Notes: generated by a model from the letters alone, not told the origin. A stretch of DNA of 64,000 bases from Alphaproteobacteria bacterium (GCA_021775915.1 JAJFGW010000005.1:46631-110630); one strand, 5' to 3'; positions 17,269 through 25,972 are shown, numbered from the stretch's first letter. A program made the numbers and translations.

Positions 17269-19767
17269 TCACTCCTCTAGCGCTTCCTTCACCTTAGCGG
17301 CGAGCTGCTTGAGCGTAAAAGGCTTGGGCAGGAACCAGATATTCTCGCCCATATGGTCTTTGAGCTTTTCCTCGGTATAGCCGGAAATATAGATAATTTT
17401 CAGGGTTTCATTCTCTGCGCGCATTTTCCCGGCCAAGGTCGGCCCGTCCATATTCGGCATAATGACATCAGTAATCATCAAATCGAGGACAACATCTTTT
17501 TGCTGTTCCATCAGGCTAAATGCGGCCTCACCGCAATCTGCCTCGAGAACTTCATAGCCCTTATTCGCCAGCGCGCGCGCGCCAAAAGTACGAACAGCAT
17601 CTTCGTCCTCTACAAATAAAATCCGCGCCGTACCCGTCAAATCCCTTGTATCATCTTCCACACTCTCTTCTTCACTATCCTGCTGCGCCTCTTCTTCAGA
17701 CAAGCGCGGCAGATAAATAGTGAACACAGTTCCTTTCTTCTCTTTGCTCTTAACCTCAAGATATCCGCCTGTCTGGCGTATAATACCGTAAACCGTGGCA
17801 AGCCCCAGTCCGGTACCGGCGCCCACTTCTTTGGTCGTAAAGAACGGCTCAAAAATACGACTGAGGAGCTCCTTTGGGATACCACACCCTGAATCACTGA
17901 CAGACAATGTCACCCAATGCCCCGGCGGCATAGTGTCGCTACCTTTTTCAACCGGCGTCTTGTTCTCATAGCTATCTGTGGTAATCGTCAGCTTCCCGCC
18001 ATCCTCCATCGCATCGCGGGCATTAACGGCTAGATTAATGAGCACCTGCTCCATTTGCCCTACATCAACCTTTACAAGACCGATATCCTGACCATGCACA
18101 ACATCAAGCTCAATATTCACGCCAATGAGCCTGCGCATCAAATGAGAAAGCTCGGTGAGGATATCAGTTAAATCCTGCACCTTGGGGCGCAACGTCTGCT
18201 GCCGTGAGAAAGCCAGTAACTGCCGTACCAGATTAGCGGCACGGTTTGAGTTTTGCTTGATCTGCATAATATCGGAAAAAGACGGATCTCCCGGCTTGTG
18301 CCTTAATAAAAGCAAGTCACAAAAACCAATCATGGCCGTCAGCAAATTATTGAAATCATGGGCGATACCACCGGCAAGCTGGCCAATGGCCTGCATTTTT
18401 TGAGACTGAACGAACTGCGCCTCCAGCTCTTTTTGCTGCGTCATATCAATAAAATGAAGCACAAGGTTATCACTGCTGGCCAATTTCCGTGCGTACATTT
18501 GCACCGCAGCTTCTTTGTCCTTGCCCAGTAAAACAATCTCCATCGGGGCACTGGTGTGAGCCTCTATATTTATAGACTCGAGCGCCGCCAAAGCATTCTC
18601 GCGGTAATCATGTTTGATAACCGTCTCGAACTGGCGCCCTTCCATTTCAACCACATCATAGCCCAGCATGTTGGCCAATGCAGGATTGCAATCATCAAAG
18701 GCCCCTTCTGCATTCAGCATGGCAATCCCAAGCGGCGCTTCTTCATAAAAGCGCTGGAACTTGTCTTCAGACGCCTGCAAAGCCCGGCGCATTGCCCGTT
18801 CTGCTGTTAAATCATGGACAACGCCTCGTGTTCGCACAATACCGTTGCCTTCATTCACCACAGCCTGACTAATGGAAGCGGCAAAAGTTTTGCCGCCCGG
18901 CCCCTTCATCAAAATTTCGGCCATCTGTTTGGCACCGCCGCCCGGCGTAACATCATAAGGCCGCGCATCATTCGGCACATACTCAAAATAAGTATGCAGC
19001 CGCCCTCCTGTTAAAATACCGTGAATGTCCTCACCCAGCCAGCGCGCCAATGTTGCATTAACAAAAACGAACCTTCCATTCTCATCAACGGAGAAAAAAC
19101 CAACCGGCGCATTATCGGTAAAATCAACCAGCTTTTCCCGCTCATCGCGAATGCCGCGATCAACCTCCAGCTTCTGGGTAATATCATCAATGCGCCAATG
19201 AATATAACCGGCCCATCCGGCCACGGGCTGGGCCGTAATCTGGTACCATGAGTCCCGGTCTTCGTAGGTGCAGTGAAGCTCCATAGAATCGGTTAATCCC
19301 CTGTGCGCCTGATCAGCCAGCAAACGGAAATGCGCCAGCGTCTCCTGATCTTCCTGAAATAATTTGGAAAGATTTTCCAGAGAAGAGTCGCCAAAGACCG
19401 CGCATAATTTTTGAAATTTTTCATTGGCGTAAACGGTACTGTCACTGGCATCGGTAATAATCCGTGCCCCGCGGCTACCCTCCAGAACTTCCTTAATCAG
19501 CTCGCGCTCTTTTTCCCTGGAACTGCGAATATGAAATGACTTCTGAACATAGTATGAGATGGCAGACGCGGCGATAAAAGCAAGGCCCGCAGCGATCACA
19601 GCTTCGCGCTGGATTTCCATCATAATCGCGGCCACAGTACAGACCACCAGATACAGAATAATAAGAACAATAGAGACCACCACGCCTGTACGGCTGATAC
19701 TCTGCTTGTCTTCTGGTTCGCTTGGCCTGTGATGCTTGGCGATAAATGCCGAATGATCAATGCTCAT
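17269..19767 (-). CDS. cckA: Hybrid histidine kinase CckA
   Basis: 832-aa membrane kinase of the CckA-ChpT-CtrA phosphorelay that controls cell cycle and/or motility in alphaproteobacteria. Two membrane helices lie at about 28-50 and 55-73 with almost no periplasmic loop. PAS-type domains follow to about residue 440, then HisKA with His470 in [18 protein letters not shown] and the strongly conserved [20 protein letters not shown]. The HATPase has [22 protein letters not shown] and [11 protein letters not shown]. The receiver has phospho-acceptor Asp767 ([13 protein letters not shown]). The architecture and these motifs are diagnostic for CckA. CtrA usually acts at the top of flagellar gene expression, which fits the adjacent flagellar cluster. 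chpT and ctrA are not in the window. Confidence 0.95.
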   Translation of the reverse strand: MSIDHSAFIAKHHRPSEPEDKQSISRTGVVVSIVLIILYLVVCTVAAIMMEIQREAVIAAGLAFIAASAISYYVQKSFHIRSSREKERELIKEVLEGSRGARIITDASDSTVYANEKFQKLCAVFGDSSLENLSKLFQEDQETLAHFRLLADQAHRGLTDSMELHCTYEDRDSWYQITAQPVAGWAGYIHWRIDDITQKLEVDRGIRDEREKLVDFTDNAPVGFFSVDENGRFVFVNATLARWLGEDIHGILTGGRLHTYFEYVPNDARPYDVTPGGGAKQMAEILMKGPGGKTFAASISQAVVNEGNGIVRTRGVVHDLTAERAMRRALQASEDKFQRFYEEAPLGIAMLNAEGAFDDCNPALANMLGYDVVEMEGRQFETVIKHDYRENALAALESINIEAHTSAPMEIVLLGKDKEAAVQMYARKLASSDNLVLHFIDMTQQKELEAQFVQSQKMQAIGQLAGGIAHDFNNLLTAMIGFCDLLLLRHKPGDPSFSDIMQIKQNSNRAANLVRQLLAFSRQQTLRPKVQDLTDILTELSHLMRRLIGVNIELDVVHGQDIGLVKVDVGQMEQVLINLAVNARDAMEDGGKLTITTDSYENKTPVEKGSDTMPPGHWVTLSVSDSGCGIPKELLSRIFEPFFTTKEVGAGTGLGLATVYGIIRQTGGYLEVKSKEKKGTVFTIYLPRLSEEEAQQDSEEESVEDDTRDLTGTARILFVEDEDAVRTFGARALANKGYEVLEADCGEAAFSLMEQQKDVVLDLMITDVIMPNMDGPTLAGKMRAENETLKIIYISGYTEEKLKDHMGENIWFLPKPFTLKQLAAKVKEALEE

Positions 19768-19777
19768 GCTTCATTTT

Positions 19778-19806
19778 TACCATAGAGGATGCAGAGAGCA
19801 CAGGGG
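19778..19806. repeat. Possible half copy of the CACAGAG-type repeat
   Basis: TACCATAGAGGATGCAGAGAGCACAGG just upstream of cckA resembles one arm of the repeats at 13741 and 24823 (ACCACAGAGA..CACAGAG). There is no second arm. Weak. Confidence 0.35.
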
Positions 19807-19820
19807 AAAAACCGACACGC

Positions 19821-20282
19821 TTAAGATAGAGTAAAATTTTTAATGTCCGTAATTTTAAAATTTTTAACAGGCCCTAATTCTAAATTATTTACTATCCTTC
19901 TAATTTCTGTCCCTATACGTTCATTTGAAGTGTTTTTTATGTGTTTCTCATCTCTGCTTCCAAAGTAACTATAAACAGCTCTATCCAAGGCTGCCATAGC
20001 CAACCCTTTACAATCCGTATTTAAACATCCTGCCTCTTCTCTGATTATTGGATTACCGGATATTGTTAACATTACCCCATCTTTACTATAAACATTTGCG
20101 GGCAAAATGTTGCCCATAGCATGCGATTCGCCTTGTCTTTCCATGTAATGAAGAAAGGCACGTTTTTCTGCTTGAGTAAAAGTTCTGTTTGTTTGTTGAG
20201 GATAATCACTCTGAGCACACCCGGTGAAAATCACCCCCAACATGCTGGCAAGAGCAAAAGCTACAACTTTAGGTTTATTCAT
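19821..20282 (-). CDS. Putative lipoprotein
   Basis: About 153 aa. The N-terminus MNKPKVVAFALASMLGVIFTGCAQ is a lipoprotein signal with Cys in a FTGC lipobox, so it is probably membrane-anchored in the periplasm or outer membrane. The start at 20282 has a GGAAA element 7 nt upstream; an in-frame ATG at 20300 has none. The mature protein (TFTQAEKRAFLHYMERQGE..., two further Cys in AGCLNTDCKG) is not recognised. Its promoter region holds a perfect palindrome (separate entry), so expression is probably repressor-controlled. It is AT-rich compared with cckA and flhB on either side. Confidence 0.7.
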   Translation of the reverse strand: MNKPKVVAFALASMLGVIFTGCAQSDYPQQTNRTFTQAEKRAFLHYMERQGESHAMGNILPANVYSKDGVMLTISGNPIIREEAGCLNTDCKGLAMAALDRAVYSYFGSRDEKHIKNTSNERIGTEIRRIVNNLELGPVKNFKITDIKNFTLS

Positions 20283-20320
20283 TTTAAATTTCCATTTCAT
20301 AATAATTTAACAAGATGCGC

Positions 20321-20351
20321 AGTTGTATCATACAACTTTATATTATGTCAA
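20321..20351 (-). promoter_or_regulatory. Promoter with palindromic operator upstream of the lipoprotein gene
   Basis: On the minus strand TTGACA (20351-20346), 18-bp spacer, TACAAC. The palindrome AGTTGTAT-C-ATACAACT (20321-20337, 8+1+8, perfect) covers the -10 region, the position of a repressor operator. Confidence 0.6.
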
Positions 20352-20378
20352 GTGTTATGTGTGATCGCACTCTAAACG

Positions 20379-21449
20379 CTAATTCAGCTTCCCTTTGAGC
20401 TTAAAGACATAGGAAATGACCTCGGCAACGGCTTTGTAATGCTCGGCAGGGACGATGTCGTCGATCTCGACCGTGTCATACAGAACACGGGCGAGCGGTT
20501 TGTTTTCATACAAGACAATATCATGCTCTTTTGCGACTTCCCTGATGCGCAGAGCCATATCATCAATTCCCTTGGCAACACAGACAGGCGCATCCATTGT
20601 TTCCGGGTCGTATTTAAGGGCAATGGAAAAGTGGGTCGGGTTGGTAATCACAACATCGGCCTCGGGCACAGCCTGCATCATACGCTGGCGCGCGCGCTCG
20701 CTACGTAATTGCCGCAATTTAGCGCGCACATGCGGATCACCTTCGCTTTGTTTATATTCGTCTTTGAGCTCCTGTTTGCTCATGCGCATTTTCTTCGTGT
20801 GCTGGGCGCGCTGAAATAAAACGTCAATAACCGCGATCACAATCAGCGCCACAAGAACCCCGATCATAAGGCGAATAACAAGCGCTATTAATTCATCAAG
20901 CACCAAAGGAATCGGCAACCCGACAAAACGCTCTACCCGTCCATAAAAGGGGTAAAGCAGAATTACACCGATCGTCGATATAACGGCAATTTTAAGTATA
21001 CCCTTCACGAATTCCATGACTGAATTCAGAGAAAACAGGCGCTTAAACCCCTTCATCGGTGATATTTTGCTAATATCAGGCTTTAGAACTTCCGGCGCGA
21101 AAAGTGGCCCAACCTGTATAAACGGCCCGATAAAGGCAGAGAAAATCAATATAAATAGCGGCACGGTCAAAATAGACAAAACAACCCAAAAGGATTCGCC
21201 CAGCGTAAAGCCTATATTTTCAGCTCCTGCAGGAAGTTGATGTGGAAGCTCTATATAGGTTCTCATATGCTCTTTTAACCGGGAGAACACAGTCGGCGCA
21301 GAAAACCCAATCACAATCGTTGCCGCCAATAACATCACCCAGTTATTAAGCTCACGCGACAGCGCGATCTGTCCCTTCTTGCGGGATTCCTCCAGCTTTT
21401 TCGGGGTCGGTTCTTCGGTCTTGGAATCTTCTTCGTCTTCATTACTCAT
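20379..21449 (-). CDS. flhB: Flagellar export switch protein FlhB
   Basis: 356-aa inner-membrane component of the flagellar type III export gate that switches substrate specificity from rod/hook to filament by autocleavage. Four hydrophobic helices occupy the N-terminal ~210 residues. The cytoplasmic domain contains the autocleavage motif NPTH at residues 270-273 (VVITNPTHFSIALKY) and the usual GIDDMALRIREVAKEHDIVLYENKPLARVLY. It is the last gene of flgB-flgC-fliE-fliQ-fliR-flhB. A second gene encoding only an FlhB-C-like domain lies on the opposite strand at 23842. Confidence 0.97.
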   Translation of the reverse strand: MSNEDEEDSKTEEPTPKKLEESRKKGQIALSRELNNWVMLLAATIVIGFSAPTVFSRLKEHMRTYIELPHQLPAGAENIGFTLGESFWVVLSILTVPLFILIFSAFIGPFIQVGPLFAPEVLKPDISKISPMKGFKRLFSLNSVMEFVKGILKIAVISTIGVILLYPFYGRVERFVGLPIPLVLDELIALVIRLMIGVLVALIVIAVIDVLFQRAQHTKKMRMSKQELKDEYKQSEGDPHVRAKLRQLRSERARQRMMQAVPEADVVITNPTHFSIALKYDPETMDAPVCVAKGIDDMALRIREVAKEHDIVLYENKPLARVLYDTVEIDDIVPAEHYKAVAEVISYVFKLKGKLN

Positions 21450-21457
21450 GCGGTTAT

Positions 21458-22231
21458 CTAGCCTCCGCCACTAAGAAAAAAGACCATGCCGTCTTCGAAT
21501 TTAGTGAGCCAGAACATCAGCCCGGCAGACAGCACCAATACAAGAGTTACAAATGAAAGCATAATCTGTAGCGGCAGCGCGAGCAAAAAGATCTGAATTT
21601 GCGGCATCAGGCGGGTCAAAACCCCCATACCGATATAGATCAGCAGCGACACAACAATAAAAGGAGAAGAAATTTGAACGCCGACCATAAAGCTACCGGC
21701 CACCGCCCTTGCCAGCATCTCTGCCATAGAACCGGTGTCGGGAATAGCCCCCACCGGAAACAGCTCATAACTCCCCACCAACCCAAAAAACAGCAAATGA
21801 TGCATATTCGTGACAAAAATTAAAAGCACGCCGGTTACCGATAACATCGCGCCAATCAGCGAGCCTTGCGTTGCCGAAGCCGGATTGAAAACCTGCGCAT
21901 TACCAAGGCCTGACATCATGGAAATAACCATCCCTGCCGTATCCAGCGCCACAATCAAGATCCGCGCAACCGTGCCTATGAAAATCCCAATAACAAACTC
22001 CATGGCAATCAGTGTAAAAAGAACCGCCGTTGTCGGAACAGGATTGGGCAAATACTGAGACACCAGCGGCGACAACACCAGAGACAATCCCAGCGCAATA
22101 TAAAGTCTCACCGATTGCGGCGTAAAAGAATCACCCACGCCCGGCATAATCGTAATCGCCGACCCGATCCTTACAAAGGTAAGCATAAAGGCAAAAACGC
22201 CCTGCACTAAAAATTCTTCGAGAAGATTCAT
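21458..22231 (-). CDS. fliR: Flagellar export gate protein FliR
   Basis: 257-aa polytopic membrane protein (about six hydrophobic helices) of the FliP-FliQ-FliR export gate. Typical features are the N-terminal FAFMLTFVRIGSAITIMPGVGDSF, MEFVIGIFIGTVARILIVALDTAGMVISM, and the C-terminal PQIQIFLLALPLQIMLSF. It lies 8 bp upstream of flhB and about 50 bp downstream of fliQ in the flgB operon. Length and start agree with the family. Confidence 0.96.
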   Translation of the reverse strand: MNLLEEFLVQGVFAFMLTFVRIGSAITIMPGVGDSFTPQSVRLYIALGLSLVLSPLVSQYLPNPVPTTAVLFTLIAMEFVIGIFIGTVARILIVALDTAGMVISMMSGLGNAQVFNPASATQGSLIGAMLSVTGVLLIFVTNMHHLLFFGLVGSYELFPVGAIPDTGSMAEMLARAVAGSFMVGVQISSPFIVVSLLIYIGMGVLTRLMPQIQIFLLALPLQIMLSFVTLVLVLSAGLMFWLTKFEDGMVFFLSGGG

Positions 22232-22285
22232 AAGCGTAGTCTAACTATCTTGGCAGTTGTACGCAATTGAGATGCTATGAAGAGT

Positions 22286-22552
22286 TTAATTCAGTGCAAT
22301 CATCCGGTCGGCAAGGGATTCCATGAAGGCCGTCAAGACACTCGCCATACCGGGGAAAAAAACAAAAATAGCTAGGAAAATAGCAATAATTTTAGGAACA
22401 AAGACCAGCGTAATTTCCTGAATTTGTGTCAAAGCCTGAAACAGCGCAATTGTTACACCAACAACAAGCCCAATCAGCATCACCGGCGCGCCAAGCTGCA
22501 ACGCAATTAAAATAGCTTCTCTGACAATTTCAATGATCTCAGTTTGATTCAT
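22286..22552 (-). CDS. fliQ: Flagellar export gate protein FliQ
   Basis: 88 aa with two hydrophobic helices. The family pattern is complete: EIVREAILIALQLGAPVMLIGLVVGVTIALFQALTQIQEITLVFVPKI. A component of the export gate with FliP and FliR. It lies between fliE and fliR in the flgB operon. Confidence 0.96.
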   Translation of the reverse strand: MNQTEIIEIVREAILIALQLGAPVMLIGLVVGVTIALFQALTQIQEITLVFVPKIIAIFLAIFVFFPGMASVLTAFMESLADRMIALN

Positions 22553-22582
22553 ACCTGATTAAACCACAAAATCACTAAATTA

Positions 22583-22891
22583 CTAAATCGGTAATCTCAT
22601 AATTTCCTGATAAGCGTTCAGCATCCGGTCACGTACGGCAACAACGGTTTGCAAGGTCAGCTCCGCAGAGGTTACGGCTTCAACCACGTCCGTTAAATTA
22701 GCGCTGCCCATTACGGCCTCAGCAGAGGCTTTTTCACCGGCGCGCATGGTTTCAATAGAATCAGACGCCGCTTTTTTGATCATATCGCCAAAATTAGGGC
22801 CGTCATTTCCAGAAACACGCGGTCCCTGACCTACGCCTTGCGCATTCTTATATAGGCCTGCGGCTATCGACGGATCTATTTTATCAACCAT
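22583..22891 (-). CDS. fliE: Flagellar hook-basal body adaptor FliE
   Basis: 102 aa. FliE joins the MS ring / export gate to the proximal rod. The conserved C-terminal half is clear (MGSANLTDVVEAVTSAELTLQTVVAVRDRMLNAYQEIMRLPI). The N-terminal part contains the GDMIKKA segment. The gene follows flgC by about 36 bp in the flgB operon. Confidence 0.95.
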   Translation of the reverse strand: MVDKIDPSIAAGLYKNAQGVGQGPRVSGNDGPNFGDMIKKAASDSIETMRAGEKASAEAVMGSANLTDVVEAVTSAELTLQTVVAVRDRMLNAYQEIMRLPI

Positions 22892-22927
22892 GATTTAAAC
22901 TCCTTGCCTTCCATTATAGCTTATTTC

Positions 22928-23344
22928 TTACCGTCTTAAAATGTCGATTGTTTGCAAAAGCATATTCCTGCTTTGCTCTATCATACCGAGATTGGCTTCA
23001 TAGGAACGCTGCGCTTCCTGCATGTCCATCGCTTCAATCAGAGAATCAACATTTGGCATTTTTACATAGCCATTTTCATCGGCCCCCGGATGGTCGGGCA
23101 TAAATTTAACCGGATAAGGTTTTTTCGTGTCCTCACCGATTTTTGAGACCTCGACAATCTTCGCCCCCATCTCACGATCCAGTACATTCTTAAAAACAAT
23201 GAACTGGCGCGTATAGGGGTCTTCATCCGGGGTAGGCGCGGCCGTATTTGCATTCGCCATATTCTCAGCAATAACCCGTACCCGCTCGCTCTGAGCACGC
23301 ATCCCGTGGGCTGAAATTGACATGGCACTAAATAATTCACTCAT
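22928..23344 (-). CDS. flgC: Flagellar proximal rod protein FlgC
   Basis: 138 aa. The N-terminal flagellar rod motif (SAMSISAHGMRAQSERVRVIAENMANANT) and C-terminal D0 helix (MQEAQRSYEANLGMIEQSRNMLLQTIDILRR) are both intact, with VKMPNVDSLIEAMDM before the latter. Exported axial protein of the periplasmic rod. It lies directly downstream of flgB and is encoded in the same sigma-54-dependent operon. Confidence 0.96.
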   Translation of the reverse strand: MSELFSAMSISAHGMRAQSERVRVIAENMANANTAAPTPDEDPYTRQFIVFKNVLDREMGAKIVEVSKIGEDTKKPYPVKFMPDHPGADENGYVKMPNVDSLIEAMDMQEAQRSYEANLGMIEQSRNMLLQTIDILRR

Positions 23345-23372
23345 AAATCTTGCTCCCTATTTTCCCTATACC

Positions 23373-23783
23373 CTATTGCCCACGACCCAGCGCCGTACGA
23401 ATCATACCCACATTTTTCTGATACAGCGTTGTCATCAAATTATAATCCATGGTTGTCCGCGACGCTTTAATCATCTGCTCTTCAAGGATTACGGCATTAC
23501 CGGCCGGAGCCACTTCATATGTTGTTTTTGTTTCACGATTTTTAGGGTCGGCAATATTATTAGGGCTAGGCATATGCATCTTGTTCGTTGCAGTAGGCCT
23601 TACAATGTTACCGCCTGTTGTTTCAGCAAGGACGCGGCCAAAATCAACCGGCAACAAGTCATGCGGCTTATAATCCGGCGTATCAGAATTAGCGACATTC
23701 TGGGATATGACCCGCTGGCGCTGATCCAGAAAGTTCATTTTTGACGTCATTGCTTTAAATAAACCGATGTTTTCCGTTGTCAT
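23373..23783 (-). CDS. flgB: Flagellar proximal rod protein FlgB
   Basis: 136 aa. N-terminal rod motif (LFKAMTSKMNFLDQRQRVISQNVANSDTPDYKPHDL) and C-terminal helix (TTMDYNLMTTLYQKNVGMIRTALGR) as expected. Exported rod subunit. First gene of the flgBC-fliEQR-flhB operon, preceded by a near-perfect sigma-54 promoter with an expected leader of about 30 nt. GAGG lies 9-12 nt before the ATG. Confidence 0.96.
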   Translation of the reverse strand: MTTENIGLFKAMTSKMNFLDQRQRVISQNVANSDTPDYKPHDLLPVDFGRVLAETTGGNIVRPTATNKMHMPSPNNIADPKNRETKTTYEVAPAGNAVILEEQMIKASRTTMDYNLMTTLYQKNVGMIRTALGRGQ

Positions 23784-23825
23784 AGCTTCCGTACCTCATT
23801 ATTTTAATCCCCACAGGCTTTAATT

Positions 23826-23841
23826 TGCAGGAACCGTGCCA
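23826..23841 (-). promoter_or_regulatory. Sigma-54 promoter of the flgB operon
   Basis: Minus strand TGGCACGGTTCCTGCA matches TGGCACG-N4-TTGCW at all but one position. The predicted start is near 23814, about 30 nt from flgB. The element also covers the leader of the divergent gene at 23842, up to its ATG. It should need an enhancer-binding activator such as FlbD. Confidence 0.85.
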
Positions 23842-24222
23842 ATGGTTGATCAGTATGATGACGGACGGGAAAATAGCGACAAAAGCGCCTTAACCCACTC
23901 TAATTTAAGCAAAATCCCAAAAAAACAAGTTGCTGTCGCCATCGATGATGGACGAAAAGAAAAGGATTTACCGCGCATTACCGCCGCTGGCAGGGGAAAA
24001 ATTGCCGAGCAAATCCTGCAGCTTGCCTATGAAAACGGCATCAAAGTACGGGAAGACAGCGCCTTGGCTGAAATGCTCGCCACAATCGAGCTCGACAGCC
24101 CCGTTCCCGCCGATGCCTTTATGGCTGTGGCCGAAATATTGTCCTATGTGTATAAAGCGAACGGCGAAGCAAATCCCTTTGATGCCGTGCTTTCAGATGT
24201 TAAAGATAAAGAAGAAACGTAG
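23842..24222 (+). CDS. FlhB C-terminal-domain-like protein
   Basis: 126 aa, soluble. The C-terminal two thirds align with the cytoplasmic domain of FlhB after the cleavage site (RGKIAEQILQLAYENGIKVREDSALAEMLATIELDSPVPADAFMAVAEILSYVYKANG). The membrane domain and the NPTH motif are absent. Such stand-alone FlhB-C proteins (FlhX/YlqH type) are known in several bacteria and can substitute for cleaved FlhB-C in export. The start at 23842 fits AGGA 9 nt upstream; a GTG at 23836 is too close to it. First gene of a plus-strand group leading to fliO and fliP, divergent from flgB. Confidence 0.85.
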   Translation: MVDQYDDGRENSDKSALTHSNLSKIPKKQVAVAIDDGRKEKDLPRITAAGRGKIAEQILQLAYENGIKVREDSALAEMLATIELDSPVPADAFMAVAEILSYVYKANGEANPFDAVLSDVKDKEET

Positions 24223-24234
24223 AAGGCCAGACAA

Positions 24235-24501
24235 ATGAACGATAATCAGGCACATCTCGAACAAAGCCTGCAAAAACAGATGGACAACATTAATCATGCC
24301 ATCACAAAAATCAGGCAAAACGAGCTGGTTGATATTAGCTATATGAATAGCGAAGTCACCGAGCTTTGCCAAAAGATTCTTCAGGCCGAAGATCAAACTG
24401 CCAAAAATATGGAAGGCAAGGTTATTGAAATAATTAACCTTCTTGATAGTTTATCAATCGAGTTAAAAGATTATCAGGACAGGGTAGAACCGAAAGATTG
24501 A
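24235..24501 (+). CDS. Small coiled-coil protein in the fliOP operon
   Basis: 88 aa, soluble, almost entirely helical with heptad-like hydrophobic spacing (HLEQSLQKQMDNINHAITKIRQ, then ILQAEDQTAKNMEGKVIEIINLLDSLSIELKDYQDRV). No family recognised. It has an AAGG element upstream, and its stop is 1 bp before the fliO start, so it is co-expressed with export-gate genes. A small helical protein there could be an export chaperone of the FliT/FliJ type; that is only a contextual guess. Confidence 0.75.
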   Translation: MNDNQAHLEQSLQKQMDNINHAITKIRQNELVDISYMNSEVTELCQKILQAEDQTAKNMEGKVIEIINLLDSLSIELKDYQDRVEPKD

Positions 24502-24502
24502 T

Positions 24503-24817
24503 ATGGAACTGATTGAATTTTCTCAAATTATTAAATTTGTTACCGCTCTCGTTTTTGTGCTGGCGCTGATGGGTGGCCTTGCCCTGGTCATGCGTAAATT
24601 CGGCAGCAACCACCCGCTCACCGCCCCCCATAAAAAGCGAATGAAAATCATAGAAGTCTTACCTTTGAGCCCTAAGCATAAGGCTCTGCTCATTAAGCGT
24701 GACGACAAGGAGCATCTGATCATTTTGGGGGCAAATTCGGAGGTCATCGTTGAAAGCGGCATAGAATCACAGCAAGATACGGAAGTCGTGCCATTAAAAG
24801 CTTCTGGAAAAGAATGA
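24503..24817 (+). CDS. fliO: Flagellar biosynthesis protein FliO
   Basis: 104 aa. One N-terminal membrane helix (ALVFVLALMGGLALVMRKF) followed by a small cytoplasmic domain with the FliO pattern KKRMKIIEVLPLSPKHKALLIKRDDKEHLIILGANSEVIVESGI. FliO helps assemble FliP in the export gate. The stop overlaps the fliP start (ATGA), indicating translational coupling. Confidence 0.92.
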   Translation: MELIEFSQIIKFVTALVFVLALMGGLALVMRKFGSNHPLTAPHKKRMKIIEVLPLSPKHKALLIKRDDKEHLIILGANSEVIVESGIESQQDTEVVPLKASGKE

Positions 24818-25641
24818 TTTTCAACCACAGAGATCACGGAGATCACAGGAGTTCACAGAGATTAAAAAAATACTCTGTGCTCTCTTTTGTTGCTCTGTGT
24901 TCTCTGTGGTTAGTTTTCTTTTCTTCCCCCGCCTTCGCCCAGGCCATTACGCTTGACCTCGGTGCCGGCGCAGAAAATGCGACGGTTACAGGCCGGGTAA
25001 TCCAGCTTTTGGTCATCATGACCATTATTTCGCTGGCGCCCTCCATTCTCATCATGATGACCTCGTTCACGCGGATCATCATTGTGCTTTCATTCCTACG
25101 TACTGCCATTGGAATTCAGCAAACACCGCCCAATACCGTGATGATTTCACTGGCCCTGTTTCTGACTTTCTTCATTATGGCGCCTACGCTGCAAAGCGCC
25201 TATGAGGCCGGTGTAATCCCGCTTATCAACGAAGAAATTGACGAGATCACGGCCTTTGAACGCGCCACAGACCCGTTCAAGGAGTTTATGATTCAACATG
25301 TCCGTGAAGATGATTTGCGCCTGTTCATGGAGCTGAGCGAAACACAAGCGGCCACGCCGATGGAAACACCGATACATGTGCTGATCCCGTCCTTTATGAT
25401 TTCAGAACTACGCCGCGCCTTTGAAATCGGCTTTATGCTATTCCTGCCATTTTTGATTATCGACATGGTGACCGCCTCGATCCTGATGTCTATGGGGATG
25501 ATGATGCTACCGCCGGTGATGATCTCACTGCCGTTCAAGATCATATTCTTTGTGCTGGTCGATGGCTGGTATTTGATCGCCGGAGCACTCATACAAAGCT
25601 TTGATGTCGGCGCCCTGCCGCCCATCCCGCCGCCGGGGTAA
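24814..25641 (+). CDS. fliP: Flagellar export gate protein FliP
   Basis: 275 aa. The mature part is canonical FliP: RVIQLLVIMTIISLAPSILIMMTSFTRIIIVLSFLRTAIG, PPNTVMISLALFLTFFIMAPT, VLIPSFMISELRRAFEIGFMLFLPFLIIDMV and MGMMMLPPVMISLPFKIIFF. FliP is one of the few export-gate proteins with a cleaved signal peptide. Here the signal (residues 1 to about 42, ending SSPAFAQA) is largely encoded by a dispersed palindromic repeat at 24823-24911, so it begins MIFNHRDHGDHRSSQRLKKYS. The start overlaps the fliO stop, and no later ATG would preserve the signal. Confidence 0.96.
   Translation: MIFNHRDHGDHRSSQRLKKYSVLSFVALCSLWLVFFSSPAFAQAITLDLGAGAENATVTGRVIQLLVIMTIISLAPSILIMMTSFTRIIIVLSFLRTAIGIQQTPPNTVMISLALFLTFFIMAPTLQSAYEAGVIPLINEEIDEITAFERATDPFKEFMIQHVREDDLRLFMELSETQAATPMETPIHVLIPSFMISELRRAFEIGFMLFLPFLIIDMVTASILMSMGMMMLPPVMISLPFKIIFFVLVDGWYLIAGALIQSFDVGALPPIPPPG
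24823..24911 (+). repeat. Palindromic CACAGAG-type repeat inside fliP
   Basis: Left arm AACCACAGAGATCACGGAGA (24823 onward) through CACAGAG at 24860; right arm from CTCTGTG at 24873 to TCTCTGTGGTT ending at 24911. The arms are inverted complements with scattered mismatches. Related, more decayed copies lie at 13741-13809 and perhaps 19778-19806. The element is in frame and translated as part of the FliP signal peptide. Confidence 0.85.
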
Positions 25642-25735
25642 TTTTTTTACTACAACGCCCGATTAAAAAACTTAACATTATACATAATTAGTGACATTGT
25701 ACGGCAGTTTCAAAATTTACGATGAGGAAAAAGCG

Positions 25736-25936
25736 ATGCCTATTTTTATTAACAGTGTAGAAATTAGCCCTACTGACGTCCAGATAAATGAAATAGAAAG
25801 AGCAGACAAACATCCACTTCTATTTCAAGCGATGCTTACCGCCATGGAGGACAAGACAGTTCTGGATGAAAAAATTCCCGTAAAAATTGAGAGCGGTCCA
25901 GCCCGTCACAACAACATCAAAGACGGCCCAAAGTAA
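25736..25936 (+). CDS. Small hypothetical protein
   Basis: 66 aa from the ATG at 25736, which has AGGAAAA about 8 nt upstream; the frame is open to a GTG at 25691, but that start lacks a ribosome-binding site. The sequence (MPIFINSVEISPTDVQINEIE..., LLFQAMLTAMEDKTVLDEKIPV) is acidic and soluble, with a predicted helix in the middle. No family recognised. It lies alone between fliP and the convergent large gene. Confidence 0.5.
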   Translation: MPIFINSVEISPTDVQINEIERADKHPLLFQAMLTAMEDKTVLDEKIPVKIESGPARHNNIKDGPK

Positions 25937-25972
25937 AAACAATACCTCAAAACAAGTAACACAGGTTTCGAT

